From NCBI GenBank assembly GCA_001584585.1, contig LSYV01000136.1, forward strand, positions 17,355 to 81,354: 64,000 bases of DNA, in the 5' to 3' direction. Origin of the DNA: Gonium pectorale (Eukaryota > Chlorophyta > Chlorophyceae > Chlamydomonadales > Volvocaceae). Shown here piece by piece: positions 47,401-58,962 of this stretch. A model generated the notes under the pieces. That model was not told the origin of the DNA. It worked only from the letters and a program-made list of their open reading frames with translations, and ran no database searches. The position numbers and the translations under genes were made by a program. The first letter of the stretch is position 1; every line of letters begins with the position of its first letter.

Positions 47401-50400
47401 AGGCGGCGTGAGGGGCTGGCGGGGCGCTGCGCCGCTAGCGGAGCCTGCCAGGTCCGCGGTGCCGGGGGCCACCGCAAGCGGCGGCGCTGCCTCGTACCGA
47501 CGCTTGCGGTTCTGCGCACAAGCGGGTGGGGCGGGGTAGGTGCCCGCAGCTTGTGAATGTACGATACCGCAAACATGCCCCCCAGGGCTGCTGCGCGTCA
47601 TGTGCTGATGCTGAGGGACGCTAGGCGGCCGCCGCCAAGCGGGGCAATGGCGCATCGGGCCGCCCTTTCCTGCCTGTCCGATTCCTGAAGTGCCTTGCCC
47701 CCCGCGCACACATCGGCCGTACCTGCGGATGCCGCGAGCCGTGCGCCGCCCCGGCTCCGGCCGCCGGGATGCCCTCCGCCACCCCCGCCCTCAGGCGGCC
47801 CATCAGGTCCAGCGGCCGGCGCCCCACGAAGGTGACGGTGGCGGCTGCCAGCTGCTGGCGGAGGACCTGGTCGCGCCGCGCCGCCTCCCGGGTGGCCCGC
47901 CGCCACACCGCCAGGCACGCGCGCGTGCGCCGCGACTGCCAGAACTCCGCAATGGCCTTGCCCTGCACGTCCCCCGAGAAGGCGGCGTCGGCGTCGGCAA
48001 CGGCAGGAGGAGATATCAGCGCGGTGAGTGGATAGCACTGCGTACGATACTATGGTGGGCAGCACAGGCACCGTGCGGACTACACAGCGCACGACCCAGT
48101 CGGGCTGCCAGGTAGGGGCTGCCAGGTAGGGGCTGCCAGGTAGGGGCTGCCAGGTAGGGGCTGCCAGGTAGGGGCTGCCAGGTAGGGGCTGCCAGGTAGG
48201 GGCTGCCAGGTAGGGGCTGCCAGGTAGGGGCTGCCAGGTAGGGGCTGCCAGGTAGGGGCTGCCAGGTAGGGGCTGCCAGGTACGGGCTGCCGTGGGGGCG
48301 AGCCGCGCATTCCTCTCCTCTGCTTCTAAGATGCCCCCAACGGCCGTCACCACCACACCACCCACATACACGCACGCACGCACCTGCTGCTCCAGTCGAA
48401 GCTCGGCCACCTGCTCTGCTGCCGCCGCCGCCAGCCGCCGCGCCTCCGCCAGCTCCGCGTGTGCCGCAGCCGCCGCAGCCGCGTTGAAGTGCGCCTGAGA
48501 CTCAGCAAACCTGGGGGAGGTTCCAGGTGGTGAGCGGGATGAAGGCCGAACCACTCAACGCACTGTTTAACACTCACGCACACTTAGGAAAGGCCCTTCG
48601 GAGGGCCCAGATGCTCCACTACCCGCCAGCCCTCCACCGGCACCCATACCCATGGCTGCGACCGCCCGACTGCTCGACCGCCGGACAACAGCGGCCGCAC
48701 CTCTGCTGCTCGATGGCCTGCCGTAGCGCCGCGTCCGCCGCGTGCTGCAGGCTCTCCCGCGCCACCCGCTCTGCATGCACCGCCGCCTGCGCCGCCGCCA
48801 GCTGGCCCGCGTCCACCAGCGCGGAGGCGCCCGCGGGCGGGTGGGGCGCCTACCGAGGCCGGGGAGGGGGGAGGGGGGCAGGGGGCAGCAAGACGGGGCA
48901 GTGCGTTCACAGGTGGTGGAACGTACTTCCAGAGCCGCAGTACCCTGGCTTTCCACCGTATGTAGTACGGTGCCGGCCGCACAGCATACCGTACACGGGG
49001 TCCGCGCAACCAGCGCCGGCTAGCCATCCTTGTACAAAAGCCAAGCCCTTCAGCGCTGCCGGGATATATGGTACCTGCATCTGCGCCGAACCAAACGCGG
49101 CGCCCGCTGCCACTGGCATGGGCTGCTGCTGCTGCCACTGCAGTGTCTGCACTGGCGGCTGGGCAGCAGCCGCTTCAGCCGGGGGCGCAGCCGGGTTGGC
49201 AAAGCTGAAGGACAACGGCTGCGGGGCGGGTGCAGCTGCAGCTCCGAAGCCGCCGAAGGGCACCGCCGCGGCGGGGGGCGGCTTGCCGCCGGGTGCGGGC
49301 CCGCCGAAGCCACGTGTCGGCGAGCCGAAGCCCATTGCGCCGCCCGGACCAGCCGTTGCCGAGGGACCTCCTGCATGGCGGGCGCACGTTGTCAACACAT
49401 TGCGCGCGCTGTTTGATCAGGACGCTCAGGGGCAGGGGCCTCGCGGAGACGGGCAGCGATGCAAGTACTACGTCACCCGGGGAGAGAAGCAGGGGCGCAT
49501 GAGGCTGCGGGGCGCTGCGTGTCCAGGTGCATGGATGGCAGAGCGGGACGAGGATCCGACCTTCGGCCCCCGCGTCAGCGGCCCGCCATCGGCAGCCCCA
49601 GGCACCTCAGGAAGGCGGTCATTCCCTACCCCGCCCGCACACACGGTGCACCGCGCACTCCGGATGTTTCCGCTGGATCCGGGCCCGGACTGCCCGTCCC
49701 CCGGTGCGCTACTTAGGAGCCATAGCCTACGAACTGACTACCGACTACACCACCGACAAGATCATACGACCGCCCTACGGCCGCCCCAAGACGTCCCAAC
49801 AACAACCACGCCATCTCGGTACGGCGCCTCGGACGCTGGCTTTGAGCCGGCCGCCGGACGCTAACAGCAGTCAACACCTCCACGCTTTCGGACTGAGTAA
49901 TCCCCCGGTGCCTACCCCTGGGGCTGCCGAACGAGCCGATAGACGGGGGAGACGTCTGAGACACCGGCCCCGCTGCAGGGCTGGCGCCCCCCGGGCCCCC
50001 GTCCTCCGGCAAGATCTCCCAGGGTGTGGGCGACAGCGGCGAAGACGGCTGTGCCGCCCCTGCCACCTGCAGCGCGGGCGATCGCGGCGAGGCGTCGTCC
50101 GCCCCAACTCCCCCTGCCCAGGGCCGCGGGGTGGTCCGCAGCTGGGCGACGGATAGCGGCCCCAGCAGGGCCCCGCGCGGCCCGCCGAGCAGCTGGCGGC
50201 AGTAGGCCACCAGCTCGGGGCTGAGCTGCGCCGGCTGCACCGTGTCCCGGTTGCGGGCCACCGGCGAGCGCTTGGACGTGATCCACGCTTGTTGCTGCGG
50301 CGGAGGGTTTGGGTTGGGGTGGGGTTGGGGTGGTAGTATTAAACGGCATGCGGGGGAGGAGAATTGGTTTATTGAGCACAGGCTGATGTCAAGCAGCGGC

Positions 50401-53400
50401 GGAGGCGAGTATGGTGTGGCTCAAGAGGGAAGCGGTGGCAGGCACGCAGCCGGCACCACGTGATGATGGAGGCGGCTTGGGGCTAAGACGCTGGAGGGGC
50501 GTCGCGGAGGCCGAGGTCCCAAGGCCCCAAGACCGCATCCATTGGGTCTTCCAGAATGGACTCCAAGTGATGCAGCGTCACTTCAGGAGCACCTCAGGGG
50601 CCCAGTAAGACCCGCAGCCACACAGTCAGGTCCGCCCCCACCTTGGCTTTGAGGCGCTTGGTGATGCCCAGCTGCCTGCTGGGGAAGCACACCTCGCGCT
50701 GGCCTGCGGGCGGAATGGAGCGAGATGACGTGCGGATAGGCATCCCGGACGCTTCATGGCGGGCCCTGAGGAGCAGCCAGCCAAGAAACCTTGCCGGCAC
50801 CTCGGCTGTTTGTGAACGCGCAGTCCTCAACGTTGGCGCCTCCCTGAGCCACCCCTGCCGGAACCAAACTCCCCAGCTTCCGGTCCCCACCTGCCGCCGC
50901 TCCCGGCTTGACCAGCCCCTTGCATGTGTGCACGTAGTTGTCCGCATTGCCCTCGCTCATCTTAAGCATGCGGGCCAGCGCGGACAGCGGCAGCTCGGCG
51001 GCCGGGTCGGGCCGGCCGTTGGGCTGGCCGGGGTGCGGGCCTGGAGGGGTTTGGGGTTAGGAACACGGGGGCCTCACTGGAGAGGCCTGCGGCGCATGCC
51101 GTACCGAACCACCCAGGCGAAGAAATGGAAGTCCCTCCGGCCCAACGTCCCAGTCGGCCCCGAACCAGCCCGTGAGCCCAAGAAGGGAAAGCGGAGCAAG
51201 GAAGGACTGGGATAACGACACTCTCCTGGGCCTGGCGGGGGCGGGGCCGGGGCAAGGGCGGGGGCAGGGCGGGGCGGGGTGAGCAACAACGCATCAGCGC
51301 CCGAGGCTGACTTCAGGTAATAGCGCGGGGAACGGACCAAGAGGTAAAAAGGCGCCGACAACCGAAGGGGAGAGTAGTCGGTTGCGACAGTGGTGACCCC
51401 GCATGTGCATGCGGCGCACGACCCCTTGGCTTACGCCCTGGCTGGTGAACGGGCCAACACAACATATGGCACGCACGCGTCGTCCGCGAGCGGGGCAGCC
51501 GTGCTCGCCCGCCGCTCACCCCCCATGGCTGCGGCCATCATGTGCATGGCCTGCGTGCGCATGGGCAGCACGTGTGAAGCCGCCAGGCAGGCCAGCACGT
51601 AGGGCGCCCGGCTCATAATCTCGAAGAACGCCACCGGGTTGCCCGCGTTGATGGTGGCCAGCAGCGCAAACAGCACCGTCATCCAGGGAGACTCCAGCTC
51701 CTGGAGCCGGGCAGGCAGGCAAGAGTGGGGGTAGTGAAGGTGAGAAACGGGTCGTAATGCGGGCAAGGAGGGGGGCAGGAAAGTTGGGGGATATGTAGGA
51801 TGGTGGCGTGGGAAGCGGGTGGTGGGGAGTCGCCCAATCGACATAGAGCCGGCGTGAAGTGATGGGCCCATCCAGCCACATCGAGGCCGGCTGCCCGGGC
51901 ACTCGGGGCGCCGGCGTGGTCCCACGTAGGGAGTGCGGCATCGGAGTGAGAGCTGCGTCTGGTGCGGAGGCGCGTGGGTGCCGGTCCTGCCCCGCAAGGA
52001 TAGCCATCATCGGGGGCCGCACTAGCGATGCATTGCTCCCGAGGGCATCTGTCAGGCACAAGGGTTGTCCACCGCTCCTTCGGTGGCTCCAACAGGCACC
52101 TCTCCCCCTCCCCCCGGGGCGCCTTACCTCCTTGCTGCACTGGCGCAGGTACATCTGCGCCACGTCGGTCTGCTTGAAGCGACGGTTGTTCTTCTCAATG
52201 GTGCCGCCCAGCAGCAGCAGGAGCAGGTAGCACCTGGGGGCCGGCGGCGGGGGCCGAGGCGGGGCCGCAGGGGCCGCGGGGAGAGGGGCGAAACGGTGAG
52301 CGGCCCGCCCGACGTTGCCCGTGGCTACGACAGGCATGCGCCCGAGTCCAGGTCCCGGGGTACGCTGCGACAGGGGTCCAGGGTTGCGGGCCACGAGCTG
52401 TCGGTCGCGCACGGCCAACCCTAGCGGCCACACACACGTCATTCCCCTGACACGGGCACCAAAGCGGTTCCCCCAAAGCCCTCACTTGATCTCGGGCGAG
52501 TTGGGCGTCTGAAGCCCGGCCCGGGCAGCCGTCGAGTAGAGGCGCGTCACCAGGTCGGTCAGCGTCTGGCGGGGCAGGGGGAGGGAGAAGTGGAGGGGGA
52601 GGTCATGGGGGAGGGCAGCGGCGGCGGGGCACGGGTAATGAGCGAGGGGAGGCAGGGATGCTCGCTTGTACAGGTGCATACACTGGCATTTGCAGGTGCC
52701 TACAAGGAGTGCTTTAGGGGCGCTCCGCGGGTCAGCTCCTCGCGAAGTAGTAGCCCCCTCGCCCCACCTTTTTAAGCTGCTCCTGGTTGAGCTGCTCCTG
52801 GAAGTTGGGCCTCCCCTGCAGGACAGGCGCGTAGGCGGGGGGCGGTGCGTAATGAAGGGGCGGAGGATGAGGGCGTAAAGCGCGGCGCAAAGCAGTACCT
52901 CAACATGGGGATGCTTCTGATCTTATTGTTATCATCTCCGGGGAGGACGGCATTAGCCGCTGCAAGTGCCGGGAGGCTGGGCGGCATGGGGACGGAGCTC
53001 GAGTGCCCAGGACTGGCAGCTGGGGCCCCGTGTATCCGTCGCGCAGTTATGCTGCTGCCCGCTATCTTGCCTGCTTCCCGAGTCCGACCTCGGCGTGCAC
53101 TGCGGTGGCCCACTCCAACCCAGCCCCCGTCCGTAGAACCCACCCCAAGCTCGTGGCCCGAGATGGCCAGGAAGCGCGCAATCTCCTCGTTCCACGAAAT
53201 GATCTGCGCAAGCAGGACAGGTCAGCGCTGGGTCTGAGAGGCCGGTCCTTACTCGGCTAGCGGTGCGGTGCAGCGCCAGCATCCCGAGCGCAGCAGCGGG
53301 TAGGTAACGGAGTGCCCGCAAGCTTCTCGCGGGCCTACCGTGCACGCGGGCTGCCTAACAGCTCTATCAGGCAGAAACGCAGCGGTCCCCGGGTGCATTT

Positions 53401-56400
53401 GTGAATAGGGGCCATTCGCGCTCGTCGAGTGCCCGTCCACGGCCCCTACCTTGGGCAGCAGCTCGGGCCGCAGGTGCAGGTGCTGGCTGATGACCTCCTT
53501 GCGGACCTGCGCACAGGCGAACGGGGGCCGGCCCACGCCGGGCGACTGTTGACCCAAAGCGTAGGGTTGAAGGGAAAGGAGAATTAACACCGACGAGCTG
53601 GGCGCCAGCAGCTTAAGACCCAAAGCGTAGGGTGGGTATGGGTGTGGATGTGGGTGTGGGTGTTGTGTGGGTAGACACAGCTGACATGCGCGGCGCCGCG
53701 GCCAGGATACCAGAGCGGGAATGCCCCGCCAGCCCTGGTACGTACCGCTTCCACACCAGTCCCCAGTCCCCAGGAGCTATTCGGGGATCAGCGCCCCCCC
53801 CCGCCGCGCGCACCTCCCGATAGCGGTCCCACAGGAAGCCGTGCACGTCGAGCTGTGTCTGCTCCAGCGAGCGCCCGATGTGGGCGGCCAGCCCGGCCTC
53901 GTCGGGCGCCTCGATCAGTGAGCGCAGGCGGGCCATGGCCATCTCCAGGGCGCGGAAGGTGCGCAGGTTGTGCGGCTTCTTGTCCTCCACGTCGTAGTTC
54001 TTGCGCTGAGGGGGCAGTGAGGCAGGGCATGGGATGGAGAGAAGTGACGGTGGGGAGAGGAAGGGAGCAAGTGAGCGCAAAGGCGCCTCTCCAAAGGAGG
54101 CAACCTGGTGTGACTGCGTCAGCTGGAATGGCGGCATAGCACCGCCAGGCTCAGGCTTATGACGAAGAGGCCAGGGCACACGAGGCTGGTACCGTCTGGA
54201 CCCGATGCAGCAACGCGTCGCCTCACATGCCCGACTGCGTTCCTGGGTCGCCCATGGGCGGCATGCCAACGCAGTGGTGCCCGCCCATGGCCCCGATTCC
54301 CACAGCGGCATCCAACCAGCCCGCCCCCCCTCCCGCCCCGCCTCCCGCCCCGCTCACCGCCTTTTTTATGATGAGCTGGTCGCTGGTGAGCTTGGGGTTC
54401 TGCGGGTCCAGCCGCTCAAAGACATTGAGCTCGCCGGTCTCCTGGCGTGGTGGTGGGGGGCATTGGTTGAGATCGACTTCCGGTTCAAGCGTTTTGCATG
54501 GCGGGCTATGCCCTGGAATGACCGCCTTCATCGCAGGACGTCCAGACTTGTTCCGTCGACGTCCAACGCCGCAACAGCCGCTAGGGTCGGCGACGACCGC
54601 CTCCAGGCGGCAGCAATGGCCGTACAAAGTCCCTGCGCAAAGACACCCCACCTTCCGATGCCTGCTCCCGACACCCCACCTCTCTGCGCTTGCGCTCGTC
54701 CCGGGGGCACATGAGCTCGCAGGTGCCCACCAGCGCGGGGCCATCGCCGGCGCCTGAGGGGTGGACAGGCGAGGTGTTGCGGCCTGGCAGACGCGTGCTC
54801 GTGCGCCAGGCAGAGGCGTGCTCGTGCGCGGGCTGGCGGGCAAGCAGGTCGCCACCGGGGGTCGGCGTGCGCGACACGAGCATGGGCACCTGCGTGCCCT
54901 CCGACGCGCCAGCCGTGAGAGGGCACGTCCCCGGGAGTCCCCTTCAGGCCCCTTGTGCTGAAGCCCCCTACACCACGAGCGACCTTCAGGCTGCCTCACC
55001 GTCCTCGTCGTCGCCCATCATGTCGCCTCCGCCATCGTAGAACTGTGGCGGGGAGGGCGGCGGCGAGGGCGACACGGAGCGCCCGTACACATCGCCGTCG
55101 TCCTCAGCTGCGTCCATCCCGCCCGGTCGGAACTGCACCGGCGAGCGAGCCCCCCTGCGCGGCGGAGTGGACACGGCCCCGCCGGGGGAGGCGCGCGCCG
55201 CGCCGCTGGAGCCGCCCACACCGTCGGCTGCGGCCGCGCTCTGCTGGAGGGCACATCGGGAAAGGGAGAGCCCGTGGCTTGCATGGGGCGCTAAATCCGA
55301 AGCGGAGGGGAGGGGCAGGACCGAGGGAGAGGAGCAGAGGGGAGGGGCAGGGCGGAGGGAAGGAGCAGAGGGGAGGGGAGGACGATGCTACAGGTTGCAT
55401 GTTCGGCCCTCAGAGCGACCATGCCCCGATCGGAACCCAACCACAGCCCAGCAGGCGTGGTATGCGTATAGACGAAGAGGCCAGACTTCCCCATGGCGGC
55501 AAGCTGGATGCACATCCCAAGTTGTATCGCTTGAGGACCTCCACCCAATGTTAGGCGGGCTTCAGCCGTCTGCGTGCCTCCCGCCTGCCACACATGCCCA
55601 CCCGTGAGGGGTCTCCTGTCCGCTCGCTGCCACCACGACTGCCCCTCACCGGTCCAAAGCGGTTCGCCCGGCGGTTCCGCCTGGCCATTTCGTCATCCAC
55701 CGCGTCGGCGGCTGCCGTCGCGGCTTGCCCAAATCCAGCAGCGGCCGGAGCAGCAAAGTTGGGCACGGCCTGACGAGCAATCCCGCCACCAGCCGTGCCG
55801 CCACCATACCCGCCTGCCGCCCCGGCGCCTCTGCCCGCCTCCGCCGGCTTTGAGGCCCCGCCCGCTGCTGCGGGCCGCGACAGCCGCCCCAGGACGCCCA
55901 CGGGCTCCGGCGCTGCCTCCGGCCCCGCCTGCTCCGCCTCCGCCTCCTCGAGCACCTCGTCGCCCTCCCCATAGCCGTACATGTCGGCGTCCATGGCGGC
56001 CATCCCGCCAGCACCGTCCTGCCGCTGCGCCTGCTGCTGCTGCCCCCGCACCCAGGTCCGGCCGGGCCCAGCACGGCCGAAACGCCCGCCCCCACGGCTG
56101 CCGCGCCCGCCATCCCCGCTGCCGTCAACCATGCCCACGTCTGCGCCGCCTGTGCCCCCCGAACCACCGCGCCCGCCGCGGCCGGCCCCGGGGAAGCGCG
56201 AGAGGCGGCCTTCCGCGAGTGCCGCCTGCTGCTGCCCCCGGCCACGGCCACCGCCGCCCACCGGCCCGGCCTCGAACGGCTGACCCCCGGCAGCTCCAGC
56301 ACCGAATGCCGACCCGCCGGGGTTCACCGGCACACCCAGGCGGCGAGCTGCAGCACCGCCGCCGATGCCGCCGCTTCGGCCCCCGCCCCGGCCCTGTTGC

Positions 56401-57046
56401 GGCTGGGTCTGCGCAGCGCCCGCCCCAAAGCCTGTGTGGAGGGACAAGCGGATTGGAGATTACGAAGGAGAGGGGTGTTCCATTTTACCGCTGCGAAGCC
56501 ATATGTCCAACCAGGAATACACCACGGAAGCATCATGATTGACACCCGGACAGACAATGCACGAACCGGCATCGCCTCACCTACAGCAAGACCGCCAGCT
56601 CCCGGCCCCGCAGCTGCGCCACGAGCGCCAAACCCGGTAGGCCTTGCGTCGGGAGCCGCCTGCAGACAGCGGGAAGTGCGCGGGCACGGGACCAGGTGTA
56701 AGCAAAAGGTTGACGTTGCCTTGCAGCTATAAGCCAGGAGCAAGGTGGGCCTGCAGCCCCGGGGGCAGCGTGGTTGGGGGAACACAGCTCCCAGGTGACC
56801 GGGTGTCGCTGGCGATTGGCCTGGGCCGACAGCCGACAGCCGGCAGAGCAGATGGCACCGTCCTAGCATGGCTGCCCCCACCTGTCCAGCTCCCGCCACG
56901 GACACGCCAAATAACGTGGCCACGCGAGCGGTGCCGCCTGCGCCGAAGCCCGACGCAGGAGCTCCGCTGCCGAAGCCACTGCCAAAGCCTCCGCCCCCTC
57001 CGCCCTGCTGGCTAGCGGGTGCACCAAAGCCGGAAGTGCCAAACAT
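44481..57046 (-). CDS. SAC3: SAC3/GANP (MCM3AP-like) mRNA-export scaffold of the TREX-2 complex, 27 exons
   Basis: Scaffold linking transcription to mRNA export at the nuclear pore. Exons (minus): 57046-56882, 56659-56581, 56431-55650, 55243-55000, 54753-54680, 54441-54358, 54005-53814, 53506-53450, 53203-53144, 52815-52768, 52565-52486, 52233-52128, 51700-51520, 51040-50891, 50703-50642, 50294-49916, 49370-49075, 48849-48701, 48510-48384, 48037-47723, 47511-47203, 47032-46629, 46450-46168, 45979-45782, 45522 to near the gap, 44953-44672, 44513-44481. Phases agree throughout; length is about 1,850 residues. FG repeats (1-55) precede an RGG-rich stretch. The SAC3 domain (about 430-790) opens with GTCELMCPRDERKRRE and holds HGFLWDRYRE and ARMLKMSEGNADNY. 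A second FG region (about 900-1010), helices, a centrin-binding-like segment (AIAEFWQSRRTRACLAVWRRA) and FWKLVLMSGKLEEE follow. The exon next to the 20-N gap (45012-45031) has an unknown end. Confidence 0.88.
45012..45031. other. 20-base assembly gap (N)
   Basis: Twenty Ns flanked by dense GGTCGGCC/GGCCGACC inverted repeats on both sides, a GC-rich palindromic context that is hard to sequence. It interrupts SAC3 between exons 25 and 26, so the donor of exon 25 cannot be placed. Confidence 0.99.
48102..48291. repeat. 14-bp minisatellite, about 13.5 units, in SAC3 intron 19
   Basis: Unit GGTAGGGGCTGCCA repeated head to tail with almost no divergence; only the last unit has a substitution (TACGGG for TAGGGG). 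On the transcribed strand each unit reads CCCCTACCTGGCAG, a pyrimidine-rich stretch ending in CAG that looks like a 3' splice site. The true acceptor is placed at 48037, beyond the array. Confidence 0.95.
50305..50333 (+). other. G-tract cluster antisense to SAC3 intron 15
   Basis: Six runs of three to four Gs separated by one to three bases within 29 bases on the plus strand, a strong G-quadruplex pattern on the template strand of SAC3. It lies just upstream (in sense direction) of the exon 16 acceptor, where the RNA reads as the C-rich polypyrimidine tract. Confidence 0.65.
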
Positions 57047-57499
57047 CTCTGGCAAGACCGAGCCCGCCTTGACCCAGTGGACTGATCAGCTGTGTGTGAA
57101 TGTACTGACGCTCATAGAGAAATCAAAGGCTTCATAGATCGCGGCACAGCCCGAAGGAACGCCTGTTTGAAGCAAGGGCCAGGTCACAGTTTAAAGGTGT
57201 GCCTCCTTTCAATCAGTCAATAATTGAAGAAACGAAAATGATTCATGAATTTTGTACAATCAGCTTCGCAATGCTGCAAGTGCCCTTCCAGCGTACAAAG
57301 CGTATTCGTGTTCTCTTCAGTGCATTTCACAATGGAACAGTCTGAAAGGGGGGCGGCTCCGTTGCCGGCCGTTTGAGTCGGTTGGTTGGAGAGTTTGCAA
57401 AAGACAAGAACTCGCCTCACCTTGTAACGCGAAATCAGCGCGTAGCCAGTGCGACCATCGCGAACCCTTCTTTCAAGTGCAACACTAAGCCAACCAGAC
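57047..57499. promoter_or_regulatory. Divergent promoter region SAC3 / LHC-like gene
   Basis: These 453 bases separate two start codons on opposite strands. The region is noticeably less GC-rich around 57195-57265. No named element was recognised. Confidence 0.5.
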
Positions 57500-58962
57500 A
57501 TGCTGGCCAAGCTCCCAGCCCCTGCTTCCGGCCTGAAGCCCACGCGGCCAGCCGCCGCGTCTCGATCGGTCCGCCTGCCATGCCGCGCGCTCCTGGCGAC
57601 TCCAGGAGTAAACGGCTCCACCGCGACGCTCCCACCGCTCCAGGCGCCCGCCCAGCCCAGCCCAGCGCCGGCCCAAGAGTCGCTATTCATTGACACGCGG
57701 ACGTGGGAGCAGGTTAACCTTACGCGGGCGACGCTGATGGAGCTGCAGGGGATTCCGCTTCAGGTGCGGTAACAGGCGTTGGAGAAGTTGCTCGGGCGCC
57801 TGCTGGCGCCGAAGTCGCTGCCACCTGTAGGAACTAATCTAGCAGCGCTTACGCACCCATTGCAGAAAACGACTGAACAGGGCTTCAACCTCACCATCTC
57901 CTACGAGCCGTCGGCCGATGAGCTCATTGTGTGAGTGGCTAGTAAAGTCAACTGATATTGGATGTATTAAGGGAACACAACAACAACTGGCAAATGCCAC
58001 ACCCTGAGAGGACACGAGGCGGTGCCCGGGTTTCACTCGCCTTGTTGACGCCGAACCCACATGCATGCGCGCCCCTCTCCTGCAACCCCTCGCCCTCTAG
58101 CATCGACTATGCCAAGGGCCTCCGCTTCCCGGCCGTCTTCGGCCCCGACAACAAGGTCCGTGTCGACATCACCGGTCCCGTGCCCACCGCCGTCATTGGG
58201 CTGTCGTTCGAGGCGCTGAGCCAGGTGCTCCGCGCCGACAGCGCCGCCGCCGAGCTGGTTAATGGCCGCGCGGCCATGGTGGGCGTGTTCCTGGGCCTGT
58301 TTGGCGAGGTGATGAACGACGACATCATCGTGCGCCAGCTGTTCACCACGGAGGGCGCCTACAACGCCATGCTGGTGGGCGCGCTGGTCCTGGCGGCCTC
58401 CGTGGCGCCCGCCATCCTGGGCCGCGTGCCCGTCCAGAACGTGTTCCCCGACGAGGAGAACCCGCCGCCCATGACAGGCGACCTGCCCAACGTGTGGAAC
58501 TACAACGCCGAGCGCCTCAACGGCCGCGTGGCCATGGTGGGTGACGACCTGGCGCGCGCTGGGGCGGCGGTGGAGGGGCGCGTGGGCTCGGCTGGCTGTG
58601 TCCAGCTGCAGCAGCGAGCAAGGGGGGCGCGAACAACGTCCGCGTGCATGCGTGCAGAGTGGCAGGAGGGCTGCTGGCCGTGTTTCCCAGGTGCCGTATC
58701 ACCGGGAAGGCCGCAGCCACACTGCCGGGGACACGCGGGCTGCGTATGTGCGGCTGCAGTGCTTGTACGTCAATGTTGCGGTACGCGCACCAAGCGTCTA
58801 AATGCATGCTGGACGGTTGTTTGAACCGTTTCGTCCCGCTTCCTCCCCTGCCTTCCCCCACAGGTCGGCTTCCTGGGTCTGATGGTGTCGGAGATGCTCA
58901 GCGAGCGGCAGTGCGGCCTGGTCACCAAGGTGCTGTCCGACTGGGGCAACTGGAGCTGCTAA
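57500..58962 (+). CDS. LHC-like / early light-induced-type protein (three-helix), 4 exons
   Basis: A thylakoid membrane protein of the chlorophyll a/b-binding superfamily, probably photoprotective. Exons 57500-57763, 57866-57930, 58101-58536 and 58864-58962 join in phase into 287 residues. Residues 1-45 form a Pro/Ala/Arg-rich transit peptide. Two chlorophyll-binding helices carry the ExxNGRxAMxG motif: ELVNGRAAMVGVFLGLFGE (about 158-176) and ERLNGRVAMVGFLGLMVSEML (about 247-267). A middle hydrophobic helix lies between them (AMLVGALVLAASVAPAIL, about 195-213), which is the ELIP arrangement. The region before helix one (EQGFNLTISYEPSADELIVIDYAKGLRF) is not typical of ELIPs and may define a separate LHC-like group. 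It is head-to-head with SAC3. Confidence 0.88.

Noticed and set aside
48102..48291. Regular array considered as CRISPR
   Set aside because: Units are head to tail with no spacers, in a eukaryotic intron; it is a minisatellite.
48527..49864. 445-codon open frame on plus strand
   Set aside because: It runs antisense across SAC3 exons 17-18 and their introns and has no family motifs.
50594..50642. In-frame stop suggesting that the SAC3 gene ends here and a second gene begins at 50294
   Set aside because: A strong donor (AAG/gtgggggc) at 50642-50641 joins in phase to the acceptor at 50295. The joined sequence (KAK then QQAWITSKRS) matches the expected continuation of SAC3, and the centrin-binding-like and FWKLVL segments lie downstream.
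55574..56542. 322-codon Pro/Arg-rich open frame on plus strand
   Set aside because: Antisense shadow of the Gly/Arg-rich SAC3 exon 3.
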